64,000 bases of DNA from Streptococcus infantis (GTDB lineage: Bacteria > Bacillota > Bacilli > Lactobacillales > Streptococcaceae), in NCBI RefSeq assembly GCF_018499575.1, contig NZ_JAHDAP010000001.1:248001-312000 (forward strand), read 5' to 3'. The notes under the pieces were generated by a model. It did no database searches. It was not told the DNA's origin and saw only the letters and a program-made list of their open reading frames with translations. Each line of letters begins with the position of its first letter. Within the stretch, counting starts at the first letter, position 1. The translations under genes and the position numbers were made by a program. Shown piece after piece: positions 9,452-18,237 of this stretch.

Positions 9452-9478
9452 AAAAAACTGGGAATTCCCAGTTTTTTT
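9452..9478 (+). terminator. Intrinsic terminator after the aquaglyceroporin gene
   Basis: AAACTGGG-AATT-CCCAGTTT hairpin followed by seven T. Confidence 0.9.
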
Positions 9479-9573
9479 CTTTTTCAAAACTAGAAATGTT
9501 CTTCAACTCCTAAATGCTTAAATCGTCAGATTTTTTTCATTTTAAAACTAAAGGTGAAAATATGGCAAAAATA

Positions 9574-9582
9574 TGGTAAAAT
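9574..9582 (+). promoter_or_regulatory. Extended -10 promoter of the yutD-rlmN operon
   Basis: TGGTAAAAT with TAAAAT at 9577-9582 and no clear -35, 32 bp upstream of the yutD start codon. Confidence 0.55.
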
Positions 9583-9614
9583 AGAGTATTAAGTAAACGT
9601 TAAAAAGGAATATT

Positions 9615-10148
9615 ATGCGTAAAGAGATTGCACCTGAATTATATAATTACAATAAATTCCCTGGTCCTGAATTTCATCTATCTGGAGAAAAAGTCGAAGC
9701 TGAAGGGTTTACCTTTACTTTGGTTGAAAATAGCAAGGATGCTTTTGATGCAACAGCATTTACTCAACGCTTTTCGGAAGTTTTAAATAAGTATGATTAT
9801 ATTGTAGGAGACTGGAGCAATGAGCAGCTACGCTTACGTGGTTTCTACAAGAATGAGCGAGCTGAAGAGTCTCTCGAGAAAATCAGCCGTTTACAAGATT
9901 ACCTACTTGAGTATTGCAGTTATGGTTGTGCCTATTTTGTCCTAGAAAATGAAACTCCTAAACGAGCACCATTTGACCAAAAAATGCGCAAAAAAGAGGA
10001 AGAAAAGGATACCCGAAAAGGGAAGAAAACATCTCAAAATAAAAAAAGAAATAACACGGACAAGAGAAATAGACGACGTCGTAAGGAACAGAAAACTCAG
10101 AACGAAGAAAAAGGGCAACGTCATTTCGTCATCCGTAAGAAGGACTAG
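9615..10148 (+). CDS. yutD: YutD family protein
   Basis: 177 aa. The N-terminal ~115 residues form the conserved YutD (DUF1027) domain, including YDYIVGDWSNEQLRLRGFY and YCSYGCAYFVLEN. The C-terminal 60 residues are extremely Lys/Arg/Glu-rich and look disordered and nucleic-acid-binding. The biochemical role of YutD is not established. It is followed at 16 bp by rlmN in one operon, so an RNA- or ribosome-related job is a reasonable inference, supported by the basic tail. Confidence 0.82.
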   Translation: MRKEIAPELYNYNKFPGPEFHLSGEKVEAEGFTFTLVENSKDAFDATAFTQRFSEVLNKYDYIVGDWSNEQLRLRGFYKNERAEESLEKISRLQDYLLEYCSYGCAYFVLENETPKRAPFDQKMRKKEEEKDTRKGKKTSQNKKRNNTDKRNRRRRKEQKTQNEEKGQRHFVIRKKD

Positions 10149-10164
10149 AAAATAAGGAGAAAAG

Positions 10165-11250
10165 ATGAAACCGTCGATTTATAGTTTAACACGCCAAGGG
10201 ATGCAAGAATGGGTCTTAGAGCAAGGAGAAAAGAAATTCCGAGCAGATCAAATCTGGGAATGGCTTTACCGTAAACGCGTTCAAACATTTGAAGAAATGA
10301 CCAACTTGTCTAAGGATTTGATTGCCAAGCTCAATGACCAATTTGTAGTCAATCCCTTGAAGCAACGGATCGTTCAAGAATCAGCTGATGGTACTGTGAA
10401 GTATCTTTTTGAGTTGCCAGACGGTATGTTGATTGAGACAGTTCTGATGCGTCAACACTACGGTTTATCAGTCTGTGTCACCACACAGGTAGGATGTAAC
10501 ATTGGTTGTACCTTCTGTGCGTCAGGCTTGATTAAGAAGCAACGGGACCTCAATAATGGGGAAATTGTGGCTCAAATTATGTTAGTTCAGAAGTACTTTG
10601 ATGAACGTGGACAGGATGAACGTGTTAGCCATATCGTTGTTATGGGTATTGGAGAACCATTTGATAACTACAACAATGTCTTGAACTTTATCCGTACCAT
10701 CAATGATGACAAGGGAATGGCTATCGGTGCTCGCCATATCACCGTATCAACTTCTGGCTTGGCTCACAAGATTCGTGAGTTTGCCAATGAAGGAGTACAG
10801 GTCAACCTTGCTGTTTCTCTTCATGCACCAAACAATGAACTGCGTTCAAGCATCATGAAGATTAACCGTGCCTTTCCGATTGAAAAACTATTTGCAGCTA
10901 TCGAGTATTACATCGAGACAACCAACCGCCGTGTGACTTTTGAGTATATCATGCTAAATGAAGTCAATGATGGAGTAGAACAAGCACTTGAGTTGGCAGA
11001 ATTGCTGAAAAACATCAAAAAATTGTCCTATGTCAATTTGATTCCTTACAACCCAGTTAGTGAGCATGACCAGTATAGCCGAAGCCCTAAAGAGCGCGTA
11101 ATGGCTTTCTATGATACGCTCAAGAAAAAAGGTGTCAACTGTGTTGTTCGTCAGGAACATGGTACTGATATCGATGCAGCTTGTGGACAGTTGCGTTCAA
11201 ATACCATGAAGCGTGACCGCCAAAAAGCAGTAGCTGAAGTAAATCCATAA
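10165..11250 (+). CDS. rlmN: Dual-specificity 23S rRNA/tRNA adenine-C2 methyltransferase RlmN
   Basis: 361 aa radical SAM enzyme. The [4Fe-4S] cluster motif CNIGCTFC gives C111, C115 and C118. An [13 protein letters not shown] loop and the C-terminal cysteine in DIDAACGQL (near residue 344), which carries the methylene in the ping-pong mechanism, are present. It methylates C2 of A2503 in 23S rRNA and A37 of some tRNAs. The ribosome site is AAGGAG. The next gene starts 1 bp after its stop codon. Confidence 0.96.
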   Translation: MKPSIYSLTRQGMQEWVLEQGEKKFRADQIWEWLYRKRVQTFEEMTNLSKDLIAKLNDQFVVNPLKQRIVQESADGTVKYLFELPDGMLIETVLMRQHYGLSVCVTTQVGCNIGCTFCASGLIKKQRDLNNGEIVAQIMLVQKYFDERGQDERVSHIVVMGIGEPFDNYNNVLNFIRTINDDKGMAIGARHITVSTSGLAHKIREFANEGVQVNLAVSLHAPNNELRSSIMKINRAFPIEKLFAAIEYYIETTNRRVTFEYIMLNEVNDGVEQALELAELLKNIKKLSYVNLIPYNPVSEHDQYSRSPKERVMAFYDTLKKKGVNCVVRQEHGTDIDAACGQLRSNTMKRDRQKAVAEVNP

Positions 11251-11251
11251 G

Positions 11252-11725
11252 ATGAATCGAAAAAAAATACTAATTTTGGGAGTGCTATTATACAGTCTTT
11301 GTATCGTCTGTTTTTGTTTTACTCCCCAGCCAAAACTTCCGATAGGAGTGGAAACTCCAGGTATTCAAACTATTGGACGCCTGGTTTTTCTTTTGACGCC
11401 TTTTAACTCCTTTTGGAAACTGGGTGAAGTGACTAGCCTTCTGCAGCTATTCTGGATTTTTTTGCAAAATGCCTTGAATATCCTCTTGCTTTTTCCATTG
11501 ATTTTCCAGCTTCTCTATCTCATCCCTAGTCTAAGAAAAACGAAGAGAGTCATTTTGTTTAGCTTTTTACTGAGCTTGAGCATCGAGTGCACACAGCTAG
11601 TTTTAGACTTTTTCTTTGATTTCAATCGGGTATTTGAGATTGATGATTTATGGACCAACACTTTGGGTGGTTACCTGGCTTGGGTCCTCTATAAACTACT
11701 ACATAAAAATAAAATAAGGAATTAG
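11252..11725 (+). CDS. VanZ-like family membrane protein
   Basis: 157 aa with about four hydrophobic segments and the VanZ-family signature region: ECTQLVLDFFFDFNRVFEIDDLWTNTLGG split over residues ~108-136. VanZ in enterococci gives low-level teicoplanin resistance, but most chromosomal family members are uncharacterised. It starts 1 bp after rlmN and ends 1 bp before the ABC-F gene, so the three are translationally linked. Function here unknown. Confidence 0.85.
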   Translation: MNRKKILILGVLLYSLCIVCFCFTPQPKLPIGVETPGIQTIGRLVFLLTPFNSFWKLGEVTSLLQLFWIFLQNALNILLLFPLIFQLLYLIPSLRKTKRVILFSFLLSLSIECTQLVLDFFFDFNRVFEIDDLWTNTLGGYLAWVLYKLLHKNKIRN

Positions 11726-11726
11726 A

Positions 11727-13268
11727 ATGAGTATCTTAGAAGTTAAAAATTTGAGTCACGGTTTTGGTGACCGTGCGATTTTTGAAGATGTATCCTTCCG
11801 TCTCCTCAAGGGTGAACATATCGGGCTAGTCGGTGCTAACGGTGAAGGAAAATCAACCTTCATGAGCATTGTAACTGGTAAAATGTTACCTGATGAAGGG
11901 AAGGTAGAATGGTCCAAATATGTGACTGCAGGCTACCTGGACCAGCATGCTGTGCTCAAAGAAGGTCAAACCGTGCGTGATGTTTTGCGAACAGCCTTTG
12001 ATGAGTTATTTAAGGCGGAAGCTCGTATCAATGACCTTTATATGGAAATGGCAGAAGAGGGCGCTGATATTGATGCTCTGATGGAAGAAGTCGGCGAACT
12101 TCAGGACCGTTTGGAAAGTCGTGATTTCTATACCTTGGATGCTAAGATTGACGAAGTCGCGCGTGCTCTTGGTGTTATGGATTATGGTATGGATACAGAC
12201 GTAACAGCCTTGTCAGGTGGACAAAGAACAAAGGTACTCTTGGCTAAACTCCTCCTTGAAAAGCCAGATATCCTACTTCTTGATGAGCCAACCAACTATT
12301 TGGATGCTGAGCATATTGACTGGCTCAAGCGTTATCTGCAAAACTATGAGAATGCCTTTGTCCTTATCTCTCACGATATTCCTTTCCTAAATGATGTGAT
12401 CAATATCGTCTATCATGTAGAAAATCAACAGTTGACACGATACTCTGGCGATTACTACCAGTTCCAAGAAGTTTATGCCATGAAGAGATCTCAACTAGAG
12501 GCAGCTTACGAACGTCAACAGAAAGAAATTGCTGATCTCAAGGATTTCGTAGCCCGTAATAAGGCGCGTGTTGCTACTCGTAATATGGCCATGTCTCGCC
12601 AGAAGAAATTGGATAAGATGGACATTATCGAGCTTCAAAGTGAGAAACCAAAGCCGTCCTTTGATTTTAAGCCAGCTCGTACACCTGGACGCTTTATCTT
12701 CCAAGCCAAGGATTTGCAGATTGGTTACGACCGCCCACTTACAAAACCATTAAATCTTACCTTTGAGCGCAATCAAAAAGTTGCCATCATTGGTGCCAAT
12801 GGTATCGGGAAAACAACCCTCTTGAAGAGTCTTTTAGGAATTATCCCACCCATTGCTGGAGAAGTTGAACGTGGAGACTATCTAGAACTTGGCTACTTTG
12901 AACAAGAAGTGGAAGGTGGCAATCGCCAAACACCTCTAGAAGCAGTTTGGAATGCCTTTCCAGCCCTCAACCAAGCAGAAGTTCGTGCAGCCCTTGCTCG
13001 TTGTGGATTGACGACTAAACATATCGAAAGCCAGATTCAAGTTTTGTCAGGTGGAGAACAAGCCAAGGTTCGCTTCTGTCTCTTGATGAATCGTGAGAAC
13101 AATGTCCTTGTTCTAGACGAGCCTACCAACCACTTGGATGTGGATGCCAAGGATGAACTTAAACGAGCTCTGAAAGAGTATAAGGGTTCTATCCTGATGG
13201 TTTGCCACGAACCAGACTTCTATGAAGGCTGGATGGACCAAATCTGGGATTTCAATGAGCTAACATAA
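11727..13268 (+). CDS. ABC-F family ATPase (YbiT/YkpA-like)
   Basis: 513 aa with two ATP-binding cassettes and no membrane segments. Walker A motifs GANGEGKST (about 36-44) and GANGIGKTT (about 354-362), signatures LSGGQ and LSGGEQ, Walker B LLLDEPTNYLD and LVLDEPTNHLD. The linker between cassettes (about 240-300) is the charged helical P-site tRNA interaction motif of the family. ABC-F proteins act on the ribosome exit or peptidyl-transferase region rather than in transport. Its position after rlmN and yutD fits a translation role. The sequence looks closer to the housekeeping YbiT-type group than to antibiotic-protection proteins such as MsrD, but subfamily is judged only by eye. Confidence 0.9.
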   Translation: MSILEVKNLSHGFGDRAIFEDVSFRLLKGEHIGLVGANGEGKSTFMSIVTGKMLPDEGKVEWSKYVTAGYLDQHAVLKEGQTVRDVLRTAFDELFKAEARINDLYMEMAEEGADIDALMEEVGELQDRLESRDFYTLDAKIDEVARALGVMDYGMDTDVTALSGGQRTKVLLAKLLLEKPDILLLDEPTNYLDAEHIDWLKRYLQNYENAFVLISHDIPFLNDVINIVYHVENQQLTRYSGDYYQFQEVYAMKRSQLEAAYERQQKEIADLKDFVARNKARVATRNMAMSRQKKLDKMDIIELQSEKPKPSFDFKPARTPGRFIFQAKDLQIGYDRPLTKPLNLTFERNQKVAIIGANGIGKTTLLKSLLGIIPPIAGEVERGDYLELGYFEQEVEGGNRQTPLEAVWNAFPALNQAEVRAALARCGLTTKHIESQIQVLSGGEQAKVRFCLLMNRENNVLVLDEPTNHLDVDAKDELKRALKEYKGSILMVCHEPDFYEGWMDQIWDFNELT

Positions 13269-13276
13269 TAGTCATC

Positions 13277-13309
13277 AAAAAGCCAAGTCTATTTGACTTG
13301 GCTTTTTTT
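13277..13309 (+). terminator. Intrinsic terminator after the ABC-F gene
   Basis: AAAAGCCAAGTC/GACTTGGCTTTT hairpin with a 4-6 nt loop and a T run. Confidence 0.9.
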
Positions 13310-13369
13310 ACGAGGATTGCAAATAGTAGGAGTCGTACCTCTATTGCACTATTTTAGTATTAAAAATAA

Positions 13370-14668
13370 CTAATTTGTTTGATTTCCTTCGATTACATCC
13401 TCTTCAAAGTGTCCCACACCATCTTCAACAACAAATGGGCAGGTAACTTCAATTTTCTTCTGTATTCTATTTTCATAATAACAATTAATGTTATAAATTC
13501 CATCGGAAAATGAGTTTTTTGGTAAAGATAAGAATTTTTCCTTTAAGGTCTCCACAGGACTACCATTTTCTACCTTGATTTTCGAAAGGTCGAAATCAAA
13601 ATCGAGAGTAAGACCTTTGTTTTTCATAAAATCTTTTGTTGTAATATTATAAAAACCAGCTGCGTCAAAATCCCCTTTTTCTCGATTGCTGACAGCCTGC
13701 TTAATCATTGCAACATAGTAGTTTTCTATTGGATATTTTCCAAATTTAAAACTAGAAGCTATTGGTGTCGCAAAGAGTTTATTTATTTTGTCAGCAGTAG
13801 TATTTTTGATACTATCTTCTTCTTGTTGTAGATTCGGTCTTTCTTTGTATACATCTAGTAAGAAACTGAATTCATCTTGTTTGACAATTTTAAACAGTTT
13901 TTTTTCTTTGTCGTTAAGAAGTGTTTCGAGATCTGTTCCTGAAAGAAGAAAGAAATTTGATAAATGTTCTCCATCCTTTCCATGAATTTTTGCAGTAGTA
14001 GTTTCTTTTAAAATAGTTCCATCTGATAAATTTTCTGTATATGTTAGCTTGTAGGCTGTTCCATAAAATGCTTCAATCTCTCTGTGTTTACCAACTACCT
14101 CAACCTTTCCCTTAAGTCCAAGCGATTTGAATTCTTCAGCAAAATTGGGAGTAGAGTATGTATTGGCTGGCGAAGAGGGAGAGAAAGAGATTGTAAGCAG
14201 TGTTAAGTTAGTATAAAAAATTACCGTAACTCCAAAGATAAAACCAAGTATGGCCAAAGTATCTTTCCCTTGCCCTAACTTGATCGTCTGATAAATACCG
14301 ATAAGGAGAATGATAGAGTACACAATACTAGCGCTAACTAGTAGTGGATAATTATCAATGTAATTAAGTGGAGCACCCTTAAAACCGATTATTTGCATGA
14401 AAAATCCAATTGTAGCTAAGACTAACTGTATAGTAGAAGTCTTTTGGATCAACTCATTATCTTCAAAGGAAGTTTTTAATTTTGAGATATCTCTAAACAT
14501 AAAAATATTTCCTAGCACCATTCCTGCATATGATGCGAAAAAAGCTGGCCACAAGATTATAAAAGCAAAACCTCCAGAATCATAAGTAATCGAATAAACG
14601 ACATTAAAGATTAAATATGTTGGCAAGAGTAAACCGAGCCGGAATAGGTTTATTTTATAAGGTTTCAT
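13370..14668 (-). CDS. Uncharacterised polytopic membrane protein with C-terminal extracellular domain
   Basis: 432 aa. Four or five hydrophobic segments in the first ~165 residues, then a hydrophilic region of about 260 residues without cysteine pairs apart from two Cys near the C-terminus (NCYYE, TCPFV). The tail ends acidic. Strong ribosome site (AAAGGAGGT) and extended -10 TGCTATAAT upstream on the minus strand. It is monocistronic and lies between terminators. I do not recognise the family. The layout (membrane anchor plus secreted domain) could suit a sensor or an immunity-like protein, which is speculation. Confidence 0.75.
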   Translation of the reverse strand: MKPYKINLFRLGLLLPTYLIFNVVYSITYDSGGFAFIILWPAFFASYAGMVLGNIFMFRDISKLKTSFEDNELIQKTSTIQLVLATIGFFMQIIGFKGAPLNYIDNYPLLVSASIVYSIILLIGIYQTIKLGQGKDTLAILGFIFGVTVIFYTNLTLLTISFSPSSPANTYSTPNFAEEFKSLGLKGKVEVVGKHREIEAFYGTAYKLTYTENLSDGTILKETTTAKIHGKDGEHLSNFFLLSGTDLETLLNDKEKKLFKIVKQDEFSFLLDVYKERPNLQQEEDSIKNTTADKINKLFATPIASSFKFGKYPIENYYVAMIKQAVSNREKGDFDAAGFYNITTKDFMKNKGLTLDFDFDLSKIKVENGSPVETLKEKFLSLPKNSFSDGIYNINCYYENRIQKKIEVTCPFVVEDGVGHFEEDVIEGNQTN

Positions 14669-14698
14669 AGGTAAACCTCCTTTGTTACGGTTAACTGT

Positions 14699-14707
14699 AT
14701 TATAGCA
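14699..14707 (-). promoter_or_regulatory. Extended -10 promoter of the uncharacterised membrane protein
   Basis: On the minus strand TGCTATAAT, hexamer at 14699-14704, about 30 bp upstream of the ATG at 14668. Confidence 0.6.
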
Positions 14708-14748
14708 TAACTGGAGAAGAAAAAGAGCGTTTACATGGAAGCGTTCAT

Positions 14749-14779
14749 AAAAAAGATAGGCCCTATGACCTATCTTTTT
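14749..14779 (-). terminator. Terminator next to the zinc-ribbon gene
   Basis: AAAGATAGG/CCTATCTTT hairpin with T runs on both strands. It directly abuts the stop codon of the minus-strand gene at 14780. Confidence 0.85.
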
Positions 14780-15019
14780 TTAATAGTTTAAATACTGTTC
14801 AATTTCAGATTTTTGAATTTCTTTTCCGTAGTGACAAATCGGGCAAGAAACGAAATAAGTTTTACCGTAAGGAAAGAGCGGTATCCAGTAAAGAGTAAAC
14901 CTGCGTCCGTATTCCGTAATTTCCCAAGTACCAAGATTGTTACAATGGCCACATTCAATAGCAGTTTGAGTATGTCCTAGCACTTTTTGGTAACCTTTTG
15001 ACCCCCAAAATAGAATCAT
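14780..15019 (-). CDS. Small zinc-ribbon protein
   Basis: 79 aa with two CxxC knuckles, ECGHC near residue 24 and SCPIC near residue 59, separated by an aromatic stretch TLYWIPLFPYGKTYFVS. This matches the small zinc-ribbon family seen in many Firmicutes, of unknown function. The start codon is preceded by GAGGAG. It sits 27 bp downstream of slrA and may be transcribed with it, since no promoter is obvious between them. Confidence 0.75.
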   Translation of the reverse strand: MILFWGSKGYQKVLGHTQTAIECGHCNNLGTWEITEYGRRFTLYWIPLFPYGKTYFVSCPICHYGKEIQKSEIEQYLNY

Positions 15020-15046
15020 TTTCTAATCTCCTCAAAATAAATGATG

Positions 15047-15853
15047 TTATTGTTTACTGAAATCGTAGTCTTTCACAATTTCAATACTATCTATTGTGAT
15101 AGCAGTAGTTGGTTTATCTTTTTCGTCTTTTTCAGCCTTGGCAATTTTATCTACAACATCCATCCCATCGATTACTTGGCCAAAGACAGGGTGTTTCCCA
15201 TCAAGAGTTGGATTTCCACCTTCTTTGTAGGCTTCGATAATTTTTTTAGGATATCTACTTGTAGGAAGTTTAGCTGAATAGTCTGTTGTACTTTGGTTGA
15301 TGAAGAATTGGCTACCATTTGAGTTTGGTTGACCAGTATTGGCCATAGATAGGGAACCACGGATATTATAGAGGTATGGAGAGATTTCATTTTTAAAACC
15401 TGTCCCCTTGTCCTTGGTTTTGTCCTTATCGTGCCAGATAGATTCACCACCTGTACCATCCCCTTTTGGATCTCCGGTTTGTACCATAAATCCATCAATT
15501 ACACGGTGGAAAGTAACACCATTGTAGTAGCCTTCTCTAGCATGAGTCAAGAAGTTTTCTACCGCAAGAGGGGCTAACTTTGGAAAAAGTTTGATACGAA
15601 TATCACCTAGACTTGTGTGAAGAATAACTTCAGCTTCATCGTCTGCAACTTCTTTAGAAAGTTGGGGGAAATTAGCATTTTCATTGGTTAAAGCGTCTTT
15701 GAAATCTTTTTCTGCTTGAGTAGCGGTTTTAGAACTTTCTTCAGTAGCAATTTTAGAATCTACGTAATCATCACCACGAAGAGCGCGTTGGATGCTTGTA
15801 CATCCACCAAGGGCAAAGGTAGAAATGAGTAGTAGTGTAGCTAATTTTTTCAT
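15047..15853 (-). CDS. slrA: Cyclophilin-type peptidyl-prolyl isomerase lipoprotein SlrA
   Basis: 268 aa from the ATG at 15853, chosen because it begins a lipoprotein signal ([18 protein letters not shown]) with lipobox LGGC and has GAGAGG upstream; a longer frame to 15883 has no such support. After a linker, a cyclophilin domain covers about residues 75-265: [29 protein letters not shown] and [15 protein letters not shown]. It is anchored on the outer membrane face and catalyses cis-trans proline isomerisation. The pneumococcal SlrA lipoprotein aids colonisation and folding of exported proteins. The -35 of its promoter overlaps the stop codon of the upstream HAD gene. Confidence 0.93.
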   Translation of the reverse strand: MKKLATLLLISTFALGGCTSIQRALRGDDYVDSKIATEESSKTATQAEKDFKDALTNENANFPQLSKEVADDEAEVILHTSLGDIRIKLFPKLAPLAVENFLTHAREGYYNGVTFHRVIDGFMVQTGDPKGDGTGGESIWHDKDKTKDKGTGFKNEISPYLYNIRGSLSMANTGQPNSNGSQFFINQSTTDYSAKLPTSRYPKKIIEAYKEGGNPTLDGKHPVFGQVIDGMDVVDKIAKAEKDEKDKPTTAITIDSIEIVKDYDFSKQ

Positions 15854-15881
15854 GTTAATCCTCTCAAAAATCATTTTTTCC

Positions 15882-15910
15882 ATTGTACCCTAAAAAGAAG
15901 AGGATTTCAA
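15882..15910 (-). promoter_or_regulatory. Promoter of slrA
   Basis: On the minus strand -35 TTGAAA (15905-15910), 17-bp spacer, -10 TACAAT (15882-15887). Confidence 0.65.
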
Positions 15911-16737
15911 ATATTCAATTGTGATGATTCCGATAGTACATACAATTTTATGGCCTTACTTACACCATTTTGATCATTAGAATCTGTTACTGTATTTGCG
16001 CAAGTTTTGACATCTGTAGGTGCGTTTCCCATTGCAACACCAAGTCCAGAAGTCTCAATCATTGGAATATCATTATAATTATCTCCAATAGTCATAATTT
16101 CAGAAAGTGAAAGTTGATAATACTTGGCTAATTCTAATAAAGCTTGTTTTTTGGATACTTGATTATGTGTAACTTCTAGATAGTTATCTTTAGAGAGATA
16201 GAAGTTGGTTTGAGGGAAATCTATTGAGGATAAGTTTTTTTGAAGTTTCTGTATGGTATCCGTATTATCTATCAGCAAAAGTTTATGAACAAGAGTTTTC
16301 TCGTCTTTTATAAAATCTGCTAAAGATGTAACTTTTGGACTTTCTCCAGTAATAGTTGCTTCGATTTCTGCCCACTCATCAATTGTATTCACAAGCCAAT
16401 CTTTTCCAGAATAAACATTTATAGAAACTGTCGGGAATTCTTTTTTCAAAAAGTCATGAAGTAAGAGCAATTCGCTTTTATCAATAGAATGCTGACTTAG
16501 GATTTTATCTCCTAAACTGATGAGTGCTCCATTATAGCAGGCAATAGGAAAGTCGGTGATGCCAAGTTCTTTAGAAATTGGAGCTATACCGAGAGGAGAT
16601 CTAGCAGAAGCTAGAACAAAAGGAATATTACATTGTTTTAAAAGTGGCATCAGTTCTATCAAATGAGAATCTAATTGGTGATTTTTATCCAGAATAGTGC
16701 CGTCAATATCACTCATAATTAATTTAATTCTTGACAT
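15907..16737 (-). CDS. Cof-type HAD-superfamily sugar-phosphatase-like hydrolase
   Basis: 276 aa from the ATG at 16737 (AAAGGAG 7 nt upstream). HAD motif I is DIDGTILD near residue 9, motif II is LASARSP, and motif IV is GDNYNDIPMIE near residue 226. The large C2 cap between them is typical of Cof/YidA-type phosphatases that act on sugar phosphates or cofactors. The gene follows a DeoR-family regulator by 13 bp, so the regulator probably senses the phosphatase's substrate or product. Exact substrate not determinable. Confidence 0.9.
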   Translation of the reverse strand: MSRIKLIMSDIDGTILDKNHQLDSHLIELMPLLKQCNIPFVLASARSPLGIAPISKELGITDFPIACYNGALISLGDKILSQHSIDKSELLLLHDFLKKEFPTVSINVYSGKDWLVNTIDEWAEIEATITGESPKVTSLADFIKDEKTLVHKLLLIDNTDTIQKLQKNLSSIDFPQTNFYLSKDNYLEVTHNQVSKKQALLELAKYYQLSLSEIMTIGDNYNDIPMIETSGLGVAMGNAPTDVKTCANTVTDSNDQNGVSKAIKLYVLSESSQLNI

Positions 16738-16750
16738 ATTTTGCTCCTTT

Positions 16751-17494
16751 TTAAAAGAGGATCGTTGTTCTACCATCTAAAGATTCTTGTATTTCTACAT
16801 CAGGCTCTTTATCTGTAATCCAGTAATCAAAATCAGCTAGTTCAGAAAGTATAAAATGAGAGTGTTTGTTTATCTTTCCTGTTTCAGCTAGCAAAACACG
16901 AATAGCACTTGTTTTAAATGCTCTTTTTTTCATGAGAACATCTTCTTGATCCTCAAAGCTAACTTGCCCGTCTGAAAGACTAGCAGCGCCAAAAAATGCT
17001 ACATCAAATCTAATTCCCTCTAAAGTATTGGATTCTTCTAGTGAATAATAAAAACGATTCTGTCTATGAAATTTTCCACCGAGAATATGAAAATCGACAT
17101 TTTCATTATTTCCTAAGATAAGTGCGTTATCTAATGAATGACTGAAAATAGTAACTTTTTTATCTATAATTTTTGCTAACTCAAGTATAGTGGTTGAAAC
17201 ATCAAAGAATATCAGTTGTGAATCGGAAATGAGTTGGGTAGCTAAATGAGCAATTTTCGCTTTTTCTTTAGAAGACTGTTCTGCTCGACCTTGAAAACCA
17301 AGAATTACTTGTTTTTTTATTGGCAATAAACCTCCATGAGTTCTTTTTGCTCGTTTCTCCTTTGCGAGAATAGCAAAATCTCTACGGATGGTATCTTTAG
17401 AAACATGGAAATGGTCAACCATTTCTTTTGCTGATAGACTTCCTCTATCCTCTAAAAGTTTAATGATTTCTTCTAATCGTTGTTCTTGGTACAT
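16751..17494 (-). CDS. DeoR-family transcriptional regulator
   Basis: 247 aa from the ATG at 17494. N-terminal winged HTH (about 1-58, including SAKEMVDHFHVSKDTIRRD), then a DeoR sugar-phosphate sensor domain with FFDVSTTILELAK and SFEDQEDVLMKKRAFK. The family represses sugar catabolic genes and is released by phosphorylated sugars. Its promoter carries two copies of CACTTACAAA, probably its own operator, so the DeoR-HAD pair is likely autoregulated. Confidence 0.9.
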   Translation of the reverse strand: MYQEQRLEEIIKLLEDRGSLSAKEMVDHFHVSKDTIRRDFAILAKEKRAKRTHGGLLPIKKQVILGFQGRAEQSSKEKAKIAHLATQLISDSQLIFFDVSTTILELAKIIDKKVTIFSHSLDNALILGNNENVDFHILGGKFHRQNRFYYSLEESNTLEGIRFDVAFFGAASLSDGQVSFEDQEDVLMKKRAFKTSAIRVLLAETGKINKHSHFILSELADFDYWITDKEPDVEIQESLDGRTTILF

Positions 17495-17516
17495 AGGAAA
17501 TCCCCCTTTTAATACT

Positions 17517-17567
17517 AATATACCTCTTTTGTAAGTGATTGTCAATAATTATAATGATTTGTAAGTG
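17517..17567 (-). promoter_or_regulatory. Promoter and paired direct-repeat operator of the deoR-HAD operon
   Basis: On the minus strand -35 TTGACA (17540-17545), 17-bp spacer, -10 TATATT (17517-17522). The 10-mer CACTTACAAA occurs at 17558-17567 upstream of -35 and again at 17528-17537 within the spacer, exactly 30 bp apart (about three helical turns). That spacing suits binding of two repressor dimers on one DNA face. Confidence 0.65.
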
Positions 17568-17576
17568 TTTTTGCAT

Positions 17577-17604
17577 TAAAAAAATCAACCAGCTTCGGTT
17601 GATT
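17577..17604 (-). terminator. Terminator of the decayed gene region
   Basis: AATCAACC/GGTTGATT hairpin (17583-17590 with 17597-17604) followed on the minus strand by seven T. It overlaps the stop codon of the gene remnant. Confidence 0.8.
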
Positions 17605-18010
17605 AAAGATTCTTTTTAGGATGGCGGTCAATGATTGCTTGATGGTCTTTGAGAGCTTGTTCACCTTTTGGAGTTAGTTTATAGCCACGAATCGAAAAGC
17701 AGTTAGTTAATTCCTCTTCTGAAATATGATCATGAAGTGCTTGATTCAAGTCAGAAGCCTTCATTTTGTAGAGCCCAGTAACCCCCTTCTTTTTAAGAAT
17801 ATTCTTTTTTATGGTAGCATTTAGATGGTTAAGCGAGTCAAAGGCTGTTTCAATTGTAGCATAGTCTTTTTCAACAAGTGTTTCTAAGTGTTTTGGTGCG
17901 TCAATTCCATAAGAATTACTATATTTTAAATGAGTATATTTTCAAAGGATTTTTCTTTTGGCTTCAATTCCTAATGAAGCAATGAACTTAATACTAGGTC
18001 TCGAAAAGAA
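17603..18010 (-). pseudogene. Decayed gene remnant, C-terminal fragment
   Basis: Too broken to appear as a long ORF, but the minus strand keeps about 115 coherent codons ending in a TAA at 17603. Readable pieces include YSNSYGIDAPKHLETLVEK, NILKKKGVTGLYKMKAS and GYKLTPKGEQALKDHQ. Upstream in the same frame, after a TGA near 17940, come PSIKFIASLGIEAKRKIL. There is no usable in-frame start before an internal ATG. It begins in the same frame directly after the stop codon of the HTH gene. This is best read as the 3' part of an inactivated gene with one internal stop and a lost 5' end. I do not recognise the family. Confidence 0.6.
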
Positions 18011-18235
18011 TTATGCATCCTCTTTCTGTCTAAGTTCAAAGAGGTCTTCTACTTTCAGATTAAAAACTTGAGCAATTTTAAGAGCCATTTCCAGCGAAGG
18101 ATTGTAACGATTATTTTCCAAGTGCAGAATTGTCTCGCGTCGCATGCCGATTAGGTCGGCTAACTCCTGCTGGGTCATGCCTGTGGACTCACGAACAGAT
18201 TTGAGATTAGTAATAATATTGCTTTCTTTGGCCAT
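18011..18235 (-). CDS. Small Cro/CI-type HTH regulator
   Basis: 74 aa from the ATG at 18235. One XRE-type HTH spans most of the protein (about 5-62): STGMTQQELADLIGMRRETI. The size and sequence match the YozG-like mini-repressors that accompany a membrane protein. Its start lies 2 bp after the stop of the upstream membrane-protein gene, so the two are translationally coupled. It is the likely ligand of the palindrome-containing tandem repeat at 18852-18907. Confidence 0.88.
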   Translation of the reverse strand: MAKESNIITNLKSVRESTGMTQQELADLIGMRRETILHLENNRYNPSLEMALKIAQVFNLKVEDLFELRQKEDA

Positions 18236-18237
18236 GC

